From Shinisaurus crocodilurus (Eukaryota; Chordata; Lepidosauria; Squamata; Shinisauridae): 64,000 bases of DNA. A model generated the notes under the pieces. It was not told where the DNA came from. It searched no databases and saw only the letters and a program-made list of their open reading frames with translations. The position numbers were made by a program, and so were the translations under genes. This document shows positions 61,001-64,000 of the stretch, piece by piece; position 1 is the first letter of the stretch; every line of letters starts with the position of its first letter. Location of the stretch: the NCBI GenBank assembly GCA_021292165.1, contig CM037879.1, positions 162,618,886 through 162,682,885 of the forward strand, read 5' to 3'.

Positions 61001-63948
61001 TATTGGAGCTGCAGCCCCAGGCCCATAACAGAAAATAGGCCCACAATATAGGGACGCGCGGCACGATTTGAGTTAGCTCTGATCGTTATCATTCAGCATA
61101 ATTAATGATTTTTTCAAGATTAGAAAGGTGTTCTAAGCACATCTGCATTACAGACTTGAGGCAAGACCTAGCAAGAACTGTTGTTCTCAAATTAGCATTT
61201 CGGTAGCTTTTTGCATTTCAATCACTGTTACTACATTTCTTTGAATGACATGGGGGGCTTGCTAGGGTCTGTAATATTCAGATTTAGAAGAGACCTCTCT
61301 CTCCAGCCTCAAGCAAAAGATCTTTCTGATTCGCAGCTCAATTGTTCAAATGCTAGTTTAACAAAAAAACAAAAACAAAAACGAAACAAAGCAACAAGAA
61401 CAACACAATTATTCTTGGTCAAGCAAAGCTTCCTGGCTTTTTGTTGTGGCTGCTTTTTCTTTTTTAATAAATAATTTGGGGGAAATTGGGAAGACCCTTA
61501 CTGATGAGCTGCAGGAGTTTTTGAGTTTTGGCACTTTAATGGTAATTAAAATATTTAATTTGTTTTAATATAAAATTGCGTCTTCATTTTATTTATTTCC
61601 ATAAAAAGGCTCACCAAAATCCTCAGCACCAGGCCCATAATGCTCTTAATCCGGCCCTGGACAGAATTGGATTTTGCGCAAGTGTGTTTGTACGCATTTG
61701 CGCAAATCCGCACTCCTGAAAATGCACAAATACCCCCAACACATTGGCTGTAAAGAGGGATAAAAATATGAAATAAAAATTGTTCTTTACTGTTTTATAT
61801 TTTAATGGATTTTGTTCTATGTGTAAGTGACTGGAAACTGTCAGGCAAAAGCCTGCATATCCTCTAGTTTAGTACCTGCCCATACCGTCTTGGGGATGCC
61901 CACCTCACATTTTGGGAACCATGGAAATAATATTTCAGGTCCCAATGGAGTATCTTTCTGAAATGCCCTATGCAATTCACATCTAAAAGTACACAGACAT
62001 ATGCACAGTGAAGTCAGTAACTCACTTTACTCAATAGAACAGGGGAGGACAACTTCAGGTGGTCCAGGGGCCACTCTGCTCTCCCCAACTGCACTTCCAT
62101 TGCTGTTGTGCCACCAAAAAAACTCAAAATAAATCAGCAGTTTTCCACTGAACGTAGGCAGCAAATTGCTACAGAGGCTTATAAGGGTCACACTAAATTT
62201 ATCACTTTAAAGCCTCTGTAGCAGTTTGCCACCAAATTTTGGCAGCAACCACCAATATTTTGGCTTTTTTTTTCTTTTCAGAATTTCAGCGGCATGCTGG
62301 GGGCTACACCAGAGGTTGGGGGGGGCACATGCAGCCCATGGGCTGCATATCACCCACCCCTGCAATAAAAGAACAGGAAATATTTCACAAAGGTCACCTT
62401 CATCCATGGTAGGGCACGCAGAGGTGATATCTGCATTCTCTAGAAGGTTCAGGAGAGTCTGTGGGGCTGAAGCTTGCCATTGTTTTCTGTTTACTATGGC
62501 ATCGTCTTCATTGTTAACATCTAAGGGGAAAGAAGAGATGATATCTAGTAGTTTTTGAATCTGTATGGATGCAATTCTGATGTTGATTGTGATACAGAAA
62601 GGGCCATTTCATGCAATTTTATTTTTTGTCCAGTGGGTGACTTTTTGGCAGAGATCTTGTGCTGAACTTCTACATGGAACCCATTCTTGTTATCGACTGA
62701 CCACATACTACCATGGGGCCCAACAAAGCTTTTTTTTTTTTTTAAACACACAACACTGAGCTGATCAGAGGCATGGTAACCAGGCAGCTAGGAATCACTA
62801 AATGACCAAGGGAAGGGGTGCTCAGTGGAGAGAGACTAGCATCAAGGGGCTGAGCATTTCCACCTGTCTCACTCCACCACCTTGGAGCCTGATAAAGCCT
62901 GCTGCCTGAAGATAAGTGCTGGAAGGGGGTGCTTGCTAGAGAGAGACTGAGTCATATTTAAACTTTGTATTGTGGTGCTTGAAGGGGGACTGGCATTCTT
63001 TACCTCCACAGGTGAGAGATAGGGAACGGAGTGTGAAAGAAGACCCAGGTGAAAGCTGGGACTGGCACTAGCAAGCAGTGTGGCTGCCAACCAGTGTTTG
63101 TAGGCTAATTGGGGAGAACTCCATGTTGCCTTTGTGGAATGGAGAGTTATTTGTCCTTGTTGGCAGTGTTTTTTCTACTTCTGTCTTATGCTCTATTTTC
63201 TCTCCTGGAAGCTGTTAGATTAGGTTAGTTTACTTGTACAGTCATGCCTTGGATTGAGAGCATAATTCGTTCCGGAAATGTGCTTGTAATCCAAAACACT
63301 CTTATATCAAAACGAAATCCCCCCAAAAAAATTTGTACAGAGATTTTTAATTTAAGCCGTACTACAGTACTTGTATTGCAAGACGTCGCTTGTAGATCAA
63401 GTAAAAAAAAATTAAATATTTAAAAATTTGCTTGTCTTGCAAAACACTCTCAAACCAAGTTACTTGCAATCCAAGGTATTACTGTACTGTTCTATTTGAT
63501 ATTGTATGTACTGATATTTCTATTATGTATTTATCTACCATCACTAAGGCTATTTGTAATTGTTCCTATTGTATTTTTTTAATACTGCTGTTACATTTAC
63601 TGCTGTTCATTTATTACACTGTGAGCCATTTGGGGCACAATTTTCTGAAAAAGCAGCATACATAAAAATAAATAAACAATGAGATAAAAAAACCCAACAA
63701 GCACAGTTGTGTAAATCAGCTCTCAAAAATATGGGTTTATATAATATGAGTCATAGAATGAACATATAGGATTGTAACTACTAAGAGGAATAGCATGCTA
63801 ATATAATGATTTCAAGAAGCATACCCTTTTCCCAACAGCATAATTCTACCAGTGCTTTGTCTATGTAATCATCACAGATGTTGGTCAGTTTTTTCTTAAG
63901 TTTTTCTCCATCTTCAAAAGTCAAGGTTTCATTAAGTTTATCATTTTC
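57782..63948 (-). CDS. NEK5: NEK1/NEK5-type kinase, last five coding exons (probably NEK5)
   Basis: Five exons on the minus strand with AG/GT borders and matching phases (124+123+138+112+226 nt = 240 codons plus stop). The kinase domain is outside the window to the right. The visible part is the regulatory tail: LNETLTFEDGEKLKKKL, then two related blocks, RKQWQASAPQTLLNLLENAD and RRKWSQESPGTLMNMLAAAE, then an acidic tail SDDDDTNFEESEDELRDEL with LIESLEKVVTSLEEEIL. These blocks are of the NEK1/NEK5 type. NEK5 is chosen because it neighbours ALG11 in human; NEK1 and NEK3 are less likely. The protein would be a cilium/centrosome-linked Ser/Thr kinase. Confidence 0.68.
58893..59004 (-). CDS. NEK5: NEK exon, penultimate
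   Basis: 112 nt, acceptor CTTCAG, donor GTAAGC. It encodes APVTLSTPKTDEADSEVG and ends LDPRSDDDD, strongly acidic. Confidence 0.85.
59039..59208. repeat. 170-bp direct repeat, copy 2
   Basis: Lies 34 bp upstream (in gene direction) of the penultimate NEK exon. Same orientation as copy 1, 1642 bp apart. Confidence 0.9.
59704..59841 (-). CDS. NEK5: NEK exon with second RKxW block
   Basis: 138 nt, acceptor CTCAG, donor GTAAG. It encodes GQVIMMPSEFPENRRKW and SPGTLMNMLAAAECSSDT. It resembles the exon at 62398 and probably arose by internal duplication. Confidence 0.85.
60777..60888. mobile_element. Foldback MITE (hairpin family)
   Basis: Arms GTTTAGACAGAAAAAAGACC (60787 on) and GGTCTTTTTTTCTGTCTAAA (up to 60884), inner arms CTACAACTCCCAGCAT and complement. 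The right outer end differs from the left, so it may be truncated. Confidence 0.75.
60978..61659. mobile_element. hAT-type nonautonomous transposon, 682 bp
   Basis: Terminal inverted repeats CAGGGCCGGATTAAGA and TCTTAATCCGGCCCTG, one visible mismatch at most. Exact 8-bp duplication GACAGAAT at 60970-60977 and 61660-61667. No transposase frame. Confidence 0.92.
62040..62362. mobile_element. hAT-type nonautonomous transposon, 323 bp
   Basis: Starts CAGGGGAGGACAACTTCAGG and ends ATCACCCACCCCTG. Flanks CAATAGAA and CAATAAAA match at 7 of 8 bases. It ends 35 bp short of a NEK exon. Confidence 0.7.
62398..62520 (-). CDS. NEK5: NEK exon with first RKxW block
   Basis: 123 nt, acceptor CTTAG, donor GTGACC. 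It encodes VNNEDDAIVNRKQW, APQTLLNLLENADITS and CPTMDE. Confidence 0.85.
62521..63824 (-). other. NEK intron
   Basis: Apart from the Tigger-like MITE at 63239-63484 and a retroposon-like tail near 63615-63680, nothing is recognised. Confidence 0.55.
63239..63484. mobile_element. Tigger/mariner-like MITE, uninterrupted copy
   Basis: 246 bp, CAGTCATGCCTTGGATTG to CAATCCAAGGTATTACTG, flanked by TA. It is the same element as 26839-28154 without the LTR. Confidence 0.88.
63825..63948 (-). CDS. NEK5: NEK exon, first in window
   Basis: 124 nt, acceptor GTCAG, donor GTATGC. It encodes ENDKLNETLTFEDGE, then KKKLTNICDDYIDKALVEL. Phase 1 at its end fits the exon at 62398. Confidence 0.85.
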
Positions 63949-64000
63949 CTGACATCAAATGAAAGAATCCCAGTTGAGAACTTTTTTAATTCATTCACAT

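Larger units (their letters stand above)
59842..62397 (-). other. NEK intron with DNA transposons
   Basis: Holds the hairpin MITE at 60777, the 682-bp hAT element at 60978 and the element at 62040. The open frame at 60271-60684 has no recognisable product. Confidence 0.6.

Overview
The window is nuclear DNA from a vertebrate, most likely a squamate lizard. It has spliced genes with long AT-rich introns, the vertebrate gene order ATP7B - ALG11 - NEK, many tRNA-headed Sauria-type SINEs, CR1 LINE sequence, Gmr1-like Ty3/gypsy elements and dozens of small hAT-type MITEs. The species cannot be named from the sequence alone.

Layout. Positions 3195-21500 (minus strand) carry the 5' two thirds of ATP7B, the copper P-type ATPase: eight exons with matching splice phases, encoding all six metal-binding domains and membrane helices up to the fourth of the copper-ATPase core. 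The rest of the gene lies left of the window. ALG11, the ER mannosyltransferase, is complete on the plus strand (47780-56334, four exons, 488 aa). Its CpG-rich, CCAAT/ETS/YY1-type promoter lies at about 47200-47790. The last five coding exons of a NEK1/NEK5-type kinase gene, most likely NEK5 by position, run on the minus strand from 63948 to 57782. Splice phases join in all three genes.

Mobile DNA. ATP7B introns hold two Gmr1-like retrotransposons. One is partial and decayed (1-2437). The other is full length (3937-10787), with paired LTRs, a 5-bp target duplication, a primer site abutting the LTR, and the unusual pol order protease-integrase-RT-RNase H. Its gag has a SCAN-like region. A solo LTR of the same family (26892-27955) sits inside a Tigger-like MITE, and an uninterrupted copy of that MITE at 63239-63484 serves as the empty-site control. 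The stretch between ATP7B and ALG11 holds a very young gammaretrovirus-like provirus (29037-40712, minus strand). It has apparently identical 511-bp LTRs, a tRNA-His type primer site, gag and pol separated by one in-frame amber codon, and env split by a nested CR1 LINE with an 898-codon open frame. A diverged solo LTR of the same family lies at 41818-42269.

About ten short DNA transposons can be delimited exactly by their 8-bp duplications, including a 135-bp perfect palindrome nested in a SINE that is itself nested in another MITE. A 170-bp near-identical direct repeat brackets the last two NEK exons. I found no CRISPR array, operon, rRNA or functional tRNA gene. The interest lies in the retroelement architecture and nested insertions rather than a new host system.
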